DNA from: Pseudomonas sp. FP2196
GTDB lineage: Bacteria > Pseudomonadota > Gammaproteobacteria > Pseudomonadales > Pseudomonadaceae
Direction: 5' to 3'
NCBI RefSeq assembly: GCF_030687715.1
Contig: NZ_CP117445.1
Coordinates: forward strand, 988,501 to 1,052,500
DNA: 64,000 nt
Shown here: piece after piece, positions 1 through 10,209 of the stretch
How positions within the stretch are numbered: the first letter of the stretch is position 1
Layout: every line of letters starts with the position of its first letter
Notes under the pieces: generated by a model
Database searches by the model: none
What the model was told of the DNA's origin: nothing
Seen by the model: only the letters and a program-made list of their open reading frames with translations
Translations under genes and position numbers: made by a program

Positions 1-250
1 CGACCGCTGGTGCGATGGACTGGTAGGCCTCGCGATGATTGGTCTCGGTTACAACGTCGGCGCGCAGGCGCTGACTGGCTTCCAGCGGGTGGGCCAGAGG
101 CTCGATACCGTCGGTATTAACAGCCTGCATTTCGTCGACCAGCCCGAGAATGCTGTTGAGGGCGGAAGTAATGTGCGGAAGATCGGCATCATTGAGGCCA
201 AGGCAGGCCAAATGAGCGATTTTTTCCACGTCGGAGCGTTCTAGCGCCAT
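1..250 (-). CDS. gatC: Glutamyl/aspartyl-tRNA amidotransferase subunit C (5' part)
   Basis: Partial gene. It reads leftward from ATG at 250 and runs off the window after about 83 of the roughly 95 residues usual for GatC. The start ([19 protein letters not shown]) and the block [20 protein letters not shown] match the family, followed by [20 protein letters not shown]. GatC is the small subunit that holds GatA and GatB together in the GatCAB complex, which amidates Glu-tRNA(Gln) or Asp-tRNA(Asn). It is divergent from mreB across 211 bases, the arrangement known in Pseudomonas, so gatA and gatB should follow outside the window. Confidence 0.93.
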   Translation of the reverse strand, partial: MALERSDVEKIAHLACLGLNDADLPHITSALNSILGLVDEMQAVNTDGIEPLAHPLEASQRLRADVVTETNHREAYQSIAPAV

Positions 251-449
251 CGGGATTCTCCAGTGGAAAACAGAACGGACGGCGTCCGTGTGTTAGATTG
301 TCGGAACACTACCGCACTTCTACGGTCATAAGGCCGCGATTGTGGGGCTTGGTGCACAGAAAAGCGGCCAATTTAACATATTGGCGCCTTGCCCAAAATC
401 CCTGTCGTTGTTAGAGTTTGCCGCACTTTTTTACCCACGCGTTGCCTAG

Positions 450-1499
<1,050 letters not shown>

Positions 1500-1530
1500 G
1501 TCGCCGAGTGCAATACGTGGGTGAGCGCGC

Positions 1531-1554
1531 AGGCAGCACTTTGCAGTGCTGCCT
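1531..1554 (+). other. Perfect hairpin between mreB and mreC
   Basis: A 10-bp perfect stem (AGGCAGCACT / AGTGCTGCCT) with a TTGC loop. What follows, GTTGGCGTTTATCTT, is only loosely T-rich, so this is not a full intrinsic terminator. It could act as a partial terminator or 3' mRNA stabiliser, letting MreB be made in excess over MreC and MreD. Confidence 0.6.
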
Positions 1555-1626
1555 GTTGGCGTTTATCTTCTGTCAGTCTTCATCCAGGCCGGTTTGATGC
1601 CGTATGAATAAACAGAACATTTGCCT

Positions 1627-1634
1627 GGGAGGAG
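1627..1634 (+). promoter_or_regulatory. Strong ribosome binding site before the AUU start of mreC
   Basis: GGGAGGAG is close to the anti-16S consensus and sits 6 bases before ATT at 1641. It is the only good ribosome binding site in the mreB-mreC gap, and it decides the start call because no canonical start codon lies in frame nearby. Confidence 0.7.
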
Positions 1635-1640
1635 CGGCTT

Positions 1641-2768
1641 ATTAAACCGCTTTTCGCCAAGGGCCCTTCACTGGGCGTCCGCCTGTTGGTGCTGGCCGTG
1701 TTGTCGGTTGCGCTGATGGTGGTCGATGCCCGCTTTGATCTGCTCAAGCCTGCGCGCAAACAAGCGTCGCTGGTGCTGATGGATGCCTACTGGATCACCG
1801 ACCTGCCCGGACGGCTGTGGGACGGTATCGCCAGCCAGTTCGGCAGTCGCACCGAACTCATCGCCGAAAACGAAAAACTCAAGACTGAAAACCTGCTGTA
1901 TCAGGGCCGCATGCAAAAGCTTGCCGCACTGACCGAGCAGAACGTTCGGTTGCGCGAGTTGCTCAATTCTTCAGCGCTGGTCAACGAAAAGGTTGAAGTC
2001 GCCGAGTTGATCGGCATGGACCCCAACCCCTTCACCCACCGCATCATCATCAATAAAGGTGAGCGCGACGGCGTGGTCCTCGGTCAGCCGGTGCTCGATG
2101 CACGCGGTCTGATGGGGCAGGTGGTCGAGTTGATGCCGTACACCTCCCGTGTATTGCTGCTGACCGACTCAACTCACAGCATTCCTGTGCAAGTGAACCG
2201 TAACGGTTTGCGGGCAATCGCCAGCGGTACCGGCAACCCGGAACGTCTGGAACTACGCCACGTCGCCGACACGGCGGATATCAAGGAAGGCGATTTGCTG
2301 GTCAGCTCTGGCCTCGGTCAGCGTTTTCCAGCGGGTTACCCGGTGGCGACGGTCAAGGAAGTGATCCACGATTCCGGTCAACCGTTCGCAATCGTTCGCG
2401 CCGTGCCGACTGCTGCGTTGAACCGTAGTCGCTACCTGCTGCTGGTGTTCAGCGACTCGCGTACCGCCGAGGAGCGCGCCAACGACGCCGCGCAGGCTCA
2501 GGAAGCTCTGGATGCCCATGGCGGCGGCCCGATGCAGCCGGCCAACGTTTCGCGACCGCTGGTCATGCCGGCGCCCGCCGCAACGCCAACCGCCGAACAG
2601 GCCCCCGCCGCCACAGTGCCCGCCGCGACACCGGTCAAGCCTGGCGCGAGCAAGCCGCCGGCGACTGCTCCGACGGCGACAAAGCCACCGGCCTCTGCGC
2701 CAGCAGCCAGCAAACCGCCCGCCAAACCGCCGGCGACGGCGCCAGTCACCCCTGGGGGACGAGAATAA
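1641..2768 (+). CDS. mreC: Rod shape-determining protein MreC, probable AUU start
   Basis: Bitopic inner-membrane protein with a periplasmic beta domain, linking MreB/MreD to the cell-wall synthases. From the proposed start it is 375 residues: a short cytoplasmic N-terminus (KPLFAKGPSLGVR), one membrane helix (LLVLAVLSVALMVV), a coiled coil (ELIAENEKLKTENLLYQGR), the MreC beta domain, then a Pro/Ala/Thr/Lys-rich tail of about 80 residues. The open frame begins after TGA at 1605-1607 and has no ATG, GTG, TTG or CTG until position 1683, inside the membrane helix. ATT at 1641 lies 6 bases after GGGAGGAG (1627-1634), so it is the best start. The next usable codon, TTG 1686, would destroy the anchor. 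The stop overlaps the mreD start by one base. Confidence 0.88.
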   Translation: MKPLFAKGPSLGVRLLVLAVLSVALMVVDARFDLLKPARKQASLVLMDAYWITDLPGRLWDGIASQFGSRTELIAENEKLKTENLLYQGRMQKLAALTEQNVRLRELLNSSALVNEKVEVAELIGMDPNPFTHRIIINKGERDGVVLGQPVLDARGLMGQVVELMPYTSRVLLLTDSTHSIPVQVNRNGLRAIASGTGNPERLELRHVADTADIKEGDLLVSSGLGQRFPAGYPVATVKEVIHDSGQPFAIVRAVPTAALNRSRYLLLVFSDSRTAEERANDAAQAQEALDAHGGGPMQPANVSRPLVMPAPAATPTAEQAPAATVPAATPVKPGASKPPATAPTATKPPASAPAASKPPAKPPATAPVTPGGRE

Positions 2769-3259
2769 TGGTCGGTGTAAAAGCCTCTCGAAATGGCTGG
2801 ATGGTCTGGCTGACGTTTGTTATCGGCCTGTTGCTCAGCGTTTCGCCGTTACCGATTTTCATGGAAATCCTTCGTCCGCTGTGGCTGGCCCTGCTGCTGA
2901 CGTTCTGGGCGCTGTACATGCCGCAGACGGTCGGTATGGTCACGGCGTTCTGCCTGGGTCTGGCCGAAGACGTGCTGCAGGGCGATCTGTTCGGGCAGAA
3001 CGCGCTCGTCCTTTCGCTGATCACTTTCCTGGTGCTGTCATTGCAACAACGCTTGCGAATGTTCCCGATGTGGCAGCAGTGTCTGGTGATCCTGGTGATC
3101 TTCGGCCTCGCACAACTGGTGCAGCTGTGGCTCAGTGCTTTGACCGGCAACCGTCAGCCGACCCTGGCGCTGGTCCTGCCGGCACTGGTCAGCGCCTTGC
3201 TCTGGCCCTGGATCAGTTTCGCCCTGCGTGGATTGCGCCGCCGCTACAAAATCAATTGA
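2768..3259 (+). CDS. mreD: Rod shape-determining protein MreD
   Basis: Small integral inner-membrane protein of 163 residues, part of the elongasome with MreB and MreC. The sequence is almost wholly hydrophobic with about five membrane segments (for example [20 protein letters not shown] near the start and [19 protein letters not shown] near the end). It contains the family block [20 protein letters not shown] and a basic C-terminus RRRYKIN. ATG at 2768 overlaps the mreC stop by one base, so the two genes are probably translationally coupled. maf follows after 37 bases. Confidence 0.95.
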   Translation: MVGVKASRNGWMVWLTFVIGLLLSVSPLPIFMEILRPLWLALLLTFWALYMPQTVGMVTAFCLGLAEDVLQGDLFGQNALVLSLITFLVLSLQQRLRMFPMWQQCLVILVIFGLAQLVQLWLSALTGNRQPTLALVLPALVSALLWPWISFALRGLRRRYKIN

Positions 3260-3296
3260 TCCGGTGAAGCAGGGCACTGAACAGGGAGATGTTTTG

Positions 3297-3893
3297 ATGA
3301 AGCCGCTTTACCTCGCCTCTGGATCGCCGCGTCGACGTGAGTTGCTCACGCAGATCGGCGTTCCGTTCTCCGCCATCAGTGCGGACATCGATGAAACCCC
3401 TTTATCCGAAGAATTGCCTTCGGCCTATGTCGAACGCCTCGCGCGCGGCAAGGCTGAGGCCGGCCGGCGCACGGTGGTGTCCGACCAGGCATTCTGCGTG
3501 CTGGGTGCCGACACCGCAGTGGTGCTGGACGGCAAAATTCTTGGCAAACCGGTGGACGAAGCCGATGCATGCGCCATGCTGATGATGTTGTCCGGCAAGG
3601 AGCATGAAGTGCTGACGGCGATTGCCGTGCTCGAAGGTGAGCGCTGCGACTCGCGGGTGGTACGCAGTCTGGTGCGGTTCCGGCCGATCAGCCGCGAAGA
3701 GGCCGCTGCCTACTGGGCCAGCGGCGAGCCCCGGGACAAGGCTGGCGGATACGGCATTCAGGGGCTCGGCGCGGTGTTTGTCGCGGGGCTCAATGGCAGT
3801 TATTCGGCGGTGGTCGGGTTGCCTGTTTGCGAAACCGCAGAACTGTTGGGCCATTTCGGCATACCCTGTTGGCAAAACCTGAACGCGCAATAA
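3297..3893 (+). CDS. maf: Maf-family nucleoside triphosphate pyrophosphatase
   Basis: Predicted cytoplasmic dTTP/UTP pyrophosphatase of the YhdE branch, 198 residues, which hydrolyses non-canonical or excess NTPs to NMP. The N-terminal substrate loop [14 protein letters not shown], the central [17 protein letters not shown] block and the [13 protein letters not shown] motif are present. The ATG at 3297 gives the expected MKPLYLAS start; the preceding GGGAG at 3284-3288 is a suitable ribosome binding site. It lies between mreD and rng, the conserved order in gamma-proteobacteria, and is probably in the same operon. Confidence 0.94.
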   Translation: MKPLYLASGSPRRRELLTQIGVPFSAISADIDETPLSEELPSAYVERLARGKAEAGRRTVVSDQAFCVLGADTAVVLDGKILGKPVDEADACAMLMMLSGKEHEVLTAIAVLEGERCDSRVVRSLVRFRPISREEAAAYWASGEPRDKAGGYGIQGLGAVFVAGLNGSYSAVVGLPVCETAELLGHFGIPCWQNLNAQ

Positions 3894-3950
3894 GCGTCGT
3901 ACGAACAAGATGCGGCCATTATCGTGAACACGCCTGAACGAGATCCTGCC

Positions 3951-5408
3951 ATGAGTGAAGAGATTCTGATCAACATCACGCCGATGGAGTCGCGCGTGGC
4001 GGTGGTCGAAAACGGTGTGCTGCAAGAAGTCCACGTCGAGCGCACGCAAAAACGCGGGATCGTCGGCAACATCTATAAAGGCAAGATAGTCCGGGTGCTG
4101 CCGGGTATGCAGGCAGCGTTCGTCGACATCGGTCTGGACCGTGCGGCGTTCATTCATGCCGCTGAGATTTCTCTGCGCGAAGGCCCGGCGGTGGAAAGCA
4201 TCAGCGCGCTGGTGCACGAAGGCCAGAGCCTGGTGGTGCAAGTCACCAAAGATCCGATAGGCTCCAAAGGCGCGCGGTTGACCACGCAGTTGTCGATTCC
4301 GTCGCGCTACCTGGTGTACATGCCACGCACCGCCCACGTCGGTATTTCGCTGAAAATCGAAGACGAAGCCGAGCGCGATCGCCTTAAGCAGGTGGTCACC
4401 GATTGTGTGGCCAAAGAAGGCATCAAGGAGGCTGGCGGCTTTATTCTGCGTACCGCCGCTGAAGGCGCAGGGGCCGATGAGATCCTTATGGACATCCGCT
4501 ACCTGCGGCGCCTGTGGGATCAGATCAACGAACAGATCAAAACCATATCTGCGCCGAGTGTGATCTACGAAGATCTCGGTCTGGCCCTGCGCACGCTGCG
4601 TGACCTGGTCAATCCAAAGATCGAGAAAATCCGCATCGATTCCCGGGAAACCTTCCAGAAAACCACGCAATTCGTCGCCGAACTGATGCCTGAAATCGCC
4701 GACCGTCTGGAACATTATCCGGGCGAGCGACCGATTTTCGATTTGTACGGCGTCGAAGACGAAATCCAGAAAGCCCTTGAGCGCAAAGTACCGCTGAAAT
4801 CCGGCGGTTATCTGGTGGTCGATCCGGCGGAAGCCATGACCACCATCGACGTCAATACCGGGGCATTCGTCGGTCATCGCAATCTCGAAGAAACCATCTT
4901 CAAGACCAACCTCGAAGCGGCCACTGCGATTGCCCGGCAGATGCGTCTGCGCAATCTGGGCGGGATCATCATCATCGACTTCATCGACATGGAAGATGAG
5001 GAGCATCAGCGCCAGGTGTTGCGTACGTTGGAGAAACAGCTGGAGCGCGATCACGCCAAGACCAACATCATCGGGATCACCGAGTTGGGCCTGGTGCAGA
5101 TGACCCGCAAGCGCACGCGCGAAAGCCTTGAGCAAGTGCTGTGCGAGCCGTGCAGCAGTTGTCAGGGGCGCGGCAAACTGAAGACTGCGGAAACCATCTG
5201 TTACGAGATTTTCCGCGAGATCCTTCGCGAAGCCCGGGCCTATCAGGCTGAGGGTTATCGCGTCCTGGCGAACCAGAAAGTGGTCGATCGTCTACTGGAT
5301 GAAGAGTCCGGTAACGTCGCCGAGCTTGAAGGATTTATCGGCCGCACCATACGCTTTCAGGTCGAAACCATGTATTCCCAGGAACAATATGACGTGGTGC
5401 TGCTCTGA
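3951..5408 (+). CDS. rng: Ribonuclease G
   Basis: Endoribonuclease of the RNase E/G family, 485 residues. It trims the 5' end of 16S rRNA and degrades mRNA. The N-terminus has the usual MSEEILINITPMESRVAVVE start and an S1 domain (about residues 35-125, with GNIYKGKIVRVLPGMQAAFV). The catalytic core contains VDPAEAMTTIDVNTGAFVG and IIIDFIDMEDEEHQ, where the Asp residues bind Mg. CEPCSSCQGRG is the zinc-link segment. There is no long RNase E-type scaffold tail, which separates it from RNase E. ATG at 3951 is preferred; a GTG at 3924 would add nine residues not typical of the family. Confidence 0.96.
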   Translation: MSEEILINITPMESRVAVVENGVLQEVHVERTQKRGIVGNIYKGKIVRVLPGMQAAFVDIGLDRAAFIHAAEISLREGPAVESISALVHEGQSLVVQVTKDPIGSKGARLTTQLSIPSRYLVYMPRTAHVGISLKIEDEAERDRLKQVVTDCVAKEGIKEAGGFILRTAAEGAGADEILMDIRYLRRLWDQINEQIKTISAPSVIYEDLGLALRTLRDLVNPKIEKIRIDSRETFQKTTQFVAELMPEIADRLEHYPGERPIFDLYGVEDEIQKALERKVPLKSGGYLVVDPAEAMTTIDVNTGAFVGHRNLEETIFKTNLEAATAIARQMRLRNLGGIIIIDFIDMEDEEHQRQVLRTLEKQLERDHAKTNIIGITELGLVQMTRKRTRESLEQVLCEPCSSCQGRGKLKTAETICYEIFREILREARAYQAEGYRVLANQKVVDRLLDEESGNVAELEGFIGRTIRFQVETMYSQEQYDVVLL

Positions 5409-5483
5409 ACCCCTGCGTCATCTTTTTTCCAAAACGGCTGGCCTCAGCTTTTCGCAGTATTTTTGCCATGGGAGCCAACTGAC

Positions 5484-8400
5484 ATGGAGCGTCTGACACG
5501 CATTCTGGCCGCACTCACCCGCTGGGGGCTGGGCCTGTGCGCGTTGGTTCTGGTGCTGATGGCGCTGTACGTCAGTCTCGGCCGGGAACTGACCCCGTTG
5601 GTGGCCGAATACCGCGCTGACATCGAAGACAAGGCCAGTGCGGCCCTCGGCATGCCGTTGCAGATCGGCGAACTGGAGGGTAATTGGAGCGGTTTTGCGC
5701 CAATTCTGCTGGCCCATGATGTGATGGTCGGCGACGGTGCCAACGCCCTGCGTCTTGATCGGGTGCGCGCAGTACCGGATCTGTGGGCCAGTCTGTTGGC
5801 CCGGGAAGTGCGCATCGCCCATCTGGAATTCAATGGCCTGAAAATCAGCCTCAAGGAATCCGAGGACGGCACCTGGGCGCTGGAAGGCTTGCCGGTGCGC
5901 AAGGATCAACCGTTCGATCCAGAGCAGTTGTTCAATCGCTCGCAAATGATTCAGCAACTCTCGGTGCTCGACAGTCAGGTGACCTTGCAGCCACTGGATC
6001 ACGCGCCGATGACCCTCACCTACGTCGGCCTCAACCTGAAAACCGGTGCCAGTCGTCAGCGTCTCGATGCACGTTTGACCCTGCCTGATGGCCAACCCGT
6101 TGCACTGAACCTGCGAACTCGAATCCGCCCCGACCAATGGCAAAACAGCGCGATAGAAGGCTACGCCAGCCTGCCGCAAAGTGATTGGTCGAAGTGGCTG
6201 CCAGAGCGCCTCACCCAACAGTGGAATTTCTCCGAGATCAAGGCCGGCGGCGAGCTCTGGGTGAACTGGGCCGAGGGCACGCTGCAAAGTGCGGCGCTGC
6301 GTTTGAACGCACCGCAAGTGACTGGTGCCTACGCCGAGCGTAAGCCGATCCAGATCAACAATCTGGCGCTCAACGCCTACTACAAAAACAGTGCCAACGG
6401 CGCGACCGTCACCTTTGATTCGCTGGCGATGAACTTCGGCGAAACCCGTTGGGAGACGCGCGTCCAGGTGCAGCAGACGCGCGCCACTGACAAGGTCGAT
6501 GAGCTCTGGCACTTGCAGGCGGATCGTCTCGATCTCACCCCGATCACCCCGTTACTCAATGCGTTGGGGCCGTTGCCGCAAGGCTTCGCCACCGTGGTCG
6601 AGCGCCTGAAAGTGACTGGTGGGCTGCGCAACGTGTTGCTGGATTTCCGCCCGAACGCCACTGACGGTACAAAATTCGGCTTTGCCACCAACCTCGATAA
6701 CGTCGGTTTTGATGCCTATCACGGCGCCCCCGCGGCAAGGAATGTCAGCGGCAGCCTCAGCGGTAATCTCGATGGCGGCGAGTTGCGCATGGACAGCAAG
6801 GATTTCGTCCTGCACCTCGATCCGATCTTCGCCAAGCCATGGCAATACATTCAGGCCAACGCGCGGTTGACCTGGAAGCTCGATAAAGAGGGCTTCACCC
6901 TGATCGCGCCGTACCTGAAGGTACTGGGCGAGGAGGGCAAGATTGCCGGTGACTTCCTCATTCGCCTGCATTTCGATCACAGCCAGGAAGACTACATGGA
7001 CTTGCGGGTCGGTCTTGTCGATGGCGACGGCCGCTACACCGCCAAGTATTTGCCCGAAGTGTTGAGCCCGGCGCTCGACGAATGGCTGCGCACCGCGATT
7101 CTCAAAGGCGCGGTGGATCAGGGCTTCTTCCAGTACCAAGGTTCGCTGAGCAAAAATGCCGGGGAGGCCGACCGCAGCATCAGCCTGTTCTTCAAGGTGC
7201 ATGACGCCGAACTGGCCTTCCAGCCGGGCTGGCCGCATGTGAGCAAGGTCAGTGGTGACGTGTTCATCGAAGACAGCGGCGTGCGGATCTGGGCCAGCAA
7301 GGGCCAGTTGCTCGATACGCAGGTCAGTGATGTTTTCGTCAATATTCCCCATGTTCCGTCGGGTCAGAACACCCATATGTTTCTCGACGGCGCCTTTGCC
7401 GGTGGACTGGGTGACGGGCTGAAGATCCTGCAGGAAGCACCGATCGGCACCGCCGACACCTTCGCCGGCTGGGAAGGCTCGGGCGATCTGCAAGGCAAGC
7501 TAAAACTGGATATTCCGCTGGCCAAGGGAGACCAGCCGAAAATCCTCGTCGACTTCAAAACCGCCAATGCGCGGCTGAAACTCGCCGAACCGAAACTGGA
7601 GCTGACGCAACTCAAGGGTGACTTCCGTTTCGACAGCGCCAAGGGGCTCAGCGGGCAGAACATCGCAGCTCGGGCGTTCGACAAACCGGTCACCGCGCAA
7701 ATCTTTGCCGATGGCAGCCCCGGCAAGCTCAGAACCCGAGTGGCCGCTTCGGGACAGGTCGAGGTCAAGAAACTCACTGACTGGCTCGGCGTGACTCAGC
7801 CGTTACCGGTGACCGGGACGATTCCCTATCAGTTGCAACTGAACCTCGACGGCGCCGACAGCCAGTTGATGGTCAGCTCCAGCCTCAAAGGGGTGGCTGT
7901 CGACCTGCCCGCACCGTTCGGCATGGCGGCTGATGTCGGCCGCGACACGGTGTTCCGCATGACCCTGCAAGGGCAGGAGCGGCGTTACTGGGTCAATTAC
8001 GATCAACTGGCCAATTTCACCTTTGCCGCACCACCGACGAATTTCGCTGACGGGCGCGGCGAGTTGTTTCTCGGTGCAGGCGACGCTGTGCTGCCGGGCG
8101 CCAAGGGCTTGCGTATTCGCGGCGTGCTGTCGGAGCTGGACGTTGCGCCGTGGCAGGATCTGGTCAACAAATATGCCGGACAGGACCCGGGCGGCAGTGC
8201 CAAGCAACTGTTGAGCAGTGCTGACTTCAAGATCGGCAAGCTCACGGCGTTCGGCACCACGCTGGATCAGGCCTCGGTTCAGGTCAATCGCAAACCTGGG
8301 GCGTGGAATCTGGCGCTCGACAGTCAGCAAGCCAAAGGTACCGCCAGCCTTGCGGATGCCAAAAGCACGCCGATTGCGGTGAATCTGCAATACGTGCGGC

Positions 8401-9287
8401 TGCCGGCGCCCGACCCGACGGTACAGGCCGACGAAAACTCACCAGACCCGTTGGCGTCGGTGGATCCATCGAAAATTCCAGCGCTGGATATCACCATCAA
8501 TCAACTGTTCCTCGGCCAGGATCTGGTCGGTGGCTGGTCGCTCAAAGTGCGCCCGACCGCCAAAGGCATCGCCCTGAACAACCTCGACATGGGCCTCAAA
8601 GGCATTCTGTTGCAGGGCAACGGCGGCTGGGAAGGCGCGCCGGGGTCGACCAGCAGTTGGTTCAAGGGCCGGATTGGCGGCAAGAATCTGGCCGACGTGC
8701 TCAAGGGCTGGGGCTTTGCGCCGAGCGTGACCAGTGAAGAGTTCCATATGGACGTCGATGGCCGCTGGCCGGGTTCGCCGGCTTGGCTGGCGACCAAACG
8801 CTTCTCCGGCACCCTTGATGCGTCGCTGAACAAGGGCCAGTTTGTCGAAGTCGAGGGCGGTGCGCAGGCACTGCGGGTGTTTGGGCTGCTGAACTTCAAC
8901 TCCATCGGCCGCCGTTTGCGTCTGGATTTCTCCGACCTGTTCGGCAAAGGCTTGAGCTACGACCGGGTCAAGGGACTATTGGTTGCTAGCAATGGTGTGT
9001 ATGTGACACGGGAACCGATCCGCCTGACCGGGCCGTCGAGCAACCTCGAACTGGACGGTACCCTGGATCTGGTCGGTGATCAGGTCGATGCCAAATTGCT
9101 GGTGACCTTGCCGGTGACCAACAACCTGCCGATTGCCGCGCTGATCGTCGGTGCCCCGGCGGTCGGTGGTGCGCTGTTCCTCATCGACAAACTGATCGGT
9201 GACCGTGTGGCACGTTTTGCCAGTGTGAAATACACCGTCAAAGGCCCGTGGAAAGAACCGAAAATCACTTTCGATAAGCCTTTTTGA
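5484..9287 (+). CDS. yhdP: YhdP family AsmA-like envelope protein
   Basis: Very long protein of 1267 residues with one N-terminal membrane anchor (LGLCALVLVLMALYVSLG, about residues 15-32) and a large periplasmic region of repeated beta-strand units, as in AsmA-like bridge proteins. The family is implicated in phospholipid transport between the inner and outer membranes. The C-terminus carries the AsmA-type segment TLDLVGDQVDAKLLVTLPVT followed by a hydrophobic stretch NLPIAALIVGAPAVGGALFL. ATG at 5484 follows GGGAG at 5470-5474; a TTG at 5463 is less likely. It closes the mreBCD-maf-rng-yhdP group seen in Pseudomonas. Confidence 0.93.
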   Translation: MERLTRILAALTRWGLGLCALVLVLMALYVSLGRELTPLVAEYRADIEDKASAALGMPLQIGELEGNWSGFAPILLAHDVMVGDGANALRLDRVRAVPDLWASLLAREVRIAHLEFNGLKISLKESEDGTWALEGLPVRKDQPFDPEQLFNRSQMIQQLSVLDSQVTLQPLDHAPMTLTYVGLNLKTGASRQRLDARLTLPDGQPVALNLRTRIRPDQWQNSAIEGYASLPQSDWSKWLPERLTQQWNFSEIKAGGELWVNWAEGTLQSAALRLNAPQVTGAYAERKPIQINNLALNAYYKNSANGATVTFDSLAMNFGETRWETRVQVQQTRATDKVDELWHLQADRLDLTPITPLLNALGPLPQGFATVVERLKVTGGLRNVLLDFRPNATDGTKFGFATNLDNVGFDAYHGAPAARNVSGSLSGNLDGGELRMDSKDFVLHLDPIFAKPWQYIQANARLTWKLDKEGFTLIAPYLKVLGEEGKIAGDFLIRLHFDHSQEDYMDLRVGLVDGDGRYTAKYLPEVLSPALDEWLRTAILKGAVDQGFFQYQGSLSKNAGEADRSISLFFKVHDAELAFQPGWPHVSKVSGDVFIEDSGVRIWASKGQLLDTQVSDVFVNIPHVPSGQNTHMFLDGAFAGGLGDGLKILQEAPIGTADTFAGWEGSGDLQGKLKLDIPLAKGDQPKILVDFKTANARLKLAEPKLELTQLKGDFRFDSAKGLSGQNIAARAFDKPVTAQIFADGSPGKLRTRVAASGQVEVKKLTDWLGVTQPLPVTGTIPYQLQLNLDGADSQLMVSSSLKGVAVDLPAPFGMAADVGRDTVFRMTLQGQERRYWVNYDQLANFTFAAPPTNFADGRGELFLGAGDAVLPGAKGLRIRGVLSELDVAPWQDLVNKYAGQDPGGSAKQLLSSADFKIGKLTAFGTTLDQASVQVNRKPGAWNLALDSQQAKGTASLADAKSTPIAVNLQYVRLPAPDPTVQADENSPDPLASVDPSKIPALDITINQLFLGQDLVGGWSLKVRPTAKGIALNNLDMGLKGILLQGNGGWEGAPGSTSSWFKGRIGGKNLADVLKGWGFAPSVTSEEFHMDVDGRWPGSPAWLATKRFSGTLDASLNKGQFVEVEGGAQALRVFGLLNFNSIGRRLRLDFSDLFGKGLSYDRVKGLLVASNGVYVTREPIRLTGPSSNLELDGTLDLVGDQVDAKLLVTLPVTNNLPIAALIVGAPAVGGALFLIDKLIGDRVARFASVKYTVKGPWKEPKITFDKPF

Positions 9288-9345
9288 ACAGCCAGGCCTT
9301 GAGACGATGGAGTAGCATGGCCGCATACCTCTTGCGGAGTTCGCC

Positions 9346-10206
9346 ATGTCTTTAGCGGTCATTCAAATGGTCAGCCAGAGTGATGTGCTGGCCAATCTGG
9401 CTCAGGCCCGGCGCTTGCTCGAACAGGCTGCGGCCGGTGGCGCGAAGCTGGCCGTGTTGCCGGAAAACTTCGCTGCCATGGGCCGTCGCGACATCGCTGA
9501 CATCGGTCGCGCAGAAGCATTGGGCGAGGGTCCGATCCTGCCATGGTTGAAACAGACGGCCCGCGACCTCAGGTTATGGATAGTCGCCGGCACATTGCCG
9601 TTACCCCCCATCGATCAACCGACGGCCAAGTCGCATGCATGCTCGCTGCTGATCAACGATCAGGGCGAAACCGTTGCACGGTATGACAAGCTGCACCTGT
9701 TTGATGTGGATGTGGCGGACAATCGCGGGCGTTACCGCGAATCCGATGACTATGCTTATGGCGGTGGTGTGGTGGTTGCGGATACACCGGTCGGCAAAGT
9801 CGGTCTGACCGTGTGTTATGACCTGCGTTTTCCGGAGCTGTACAGCGAATTACGTGCCGCCGGTGCCGAGTTGATTACGGCACCTTCAGCCTTTACCGCG
9901 GTGACCGGCGCGGCGCATTGGGATGTGCTTATTCGCGCGCGGGCCATCGAGACTCAGTGTTACGTGTTGGCGGCAGCACAGGGCGGGACCCATCCGGGAC
10001 CGCGGGAAACCTTCGGGCATGCGGCGATCGTCGACCCGTGGGGGCGTGTGCTGGCGCATCAGGATCAAGGCGAAGCGGTGCTGTTGGCCGAACGCGATAG
10101 CGATGAACAGGCGTCCATCAGGGCGCGAATGCCGGTGACGCGTCATCGGCGGTTTTTCTCTCAGGGCGCACAGCGACCTGCTTCAGAACATGAATTTAAG
10201 GCCTAA
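9346..10206 (+). CDS. Carbon-nitrogen hydrolase (nitrilase superfamily)
   Basis: Cytoplasmic amidase of the nitrilase superfamily, 286 residues. The catalytic Glu-Lys-Cys triad is visible: Glu in AVLPENFAAM (about 42), Lys in ARYDKLHLFDVD (about 112) and Cys in GLTVCYDLRFPEL (about 150). The sequence resembles the Nit1/NitA branch that repairs deaminated glutathione, but this specificity is inferred from the family. It begins 58 bases after yhdP and ends 3 bases before tldD, so it is likely in one transcript with tldD. Confidence 0.88.
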   Translation: MSLAVIQMVSQSDVLANLAQARRLLEQAAAGGAKLAVLPENFAAMGRRDIADIGRAEALGEGPILPWLKQTARDLRLWIVAGTLPLPPIDQPTAKSHACSLLINDQGETVARYDKLHLFDVDVADNRGRYRESDDYAYGGGVVVADTPVGKVGLTVCYDLRFPELYSELRAAGAELITAPSAFTAVTGAAHWDVLIRARAIETQCYVLAAAQGGTHPGPRETFGHAAIVDPWGRVLAHQDQGEAVLLAERDSDEQASIRARMPVTRHRRFFSQGAQRPASEHEFKA

Positions 10207-10209
10207 ACC

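Noticed and set aside
3402..5135. 577-codon frame opposite maf and rng
   Set aside because: Same GC-driven shadow; composition is His/Gln/Asp rich without domain signs.
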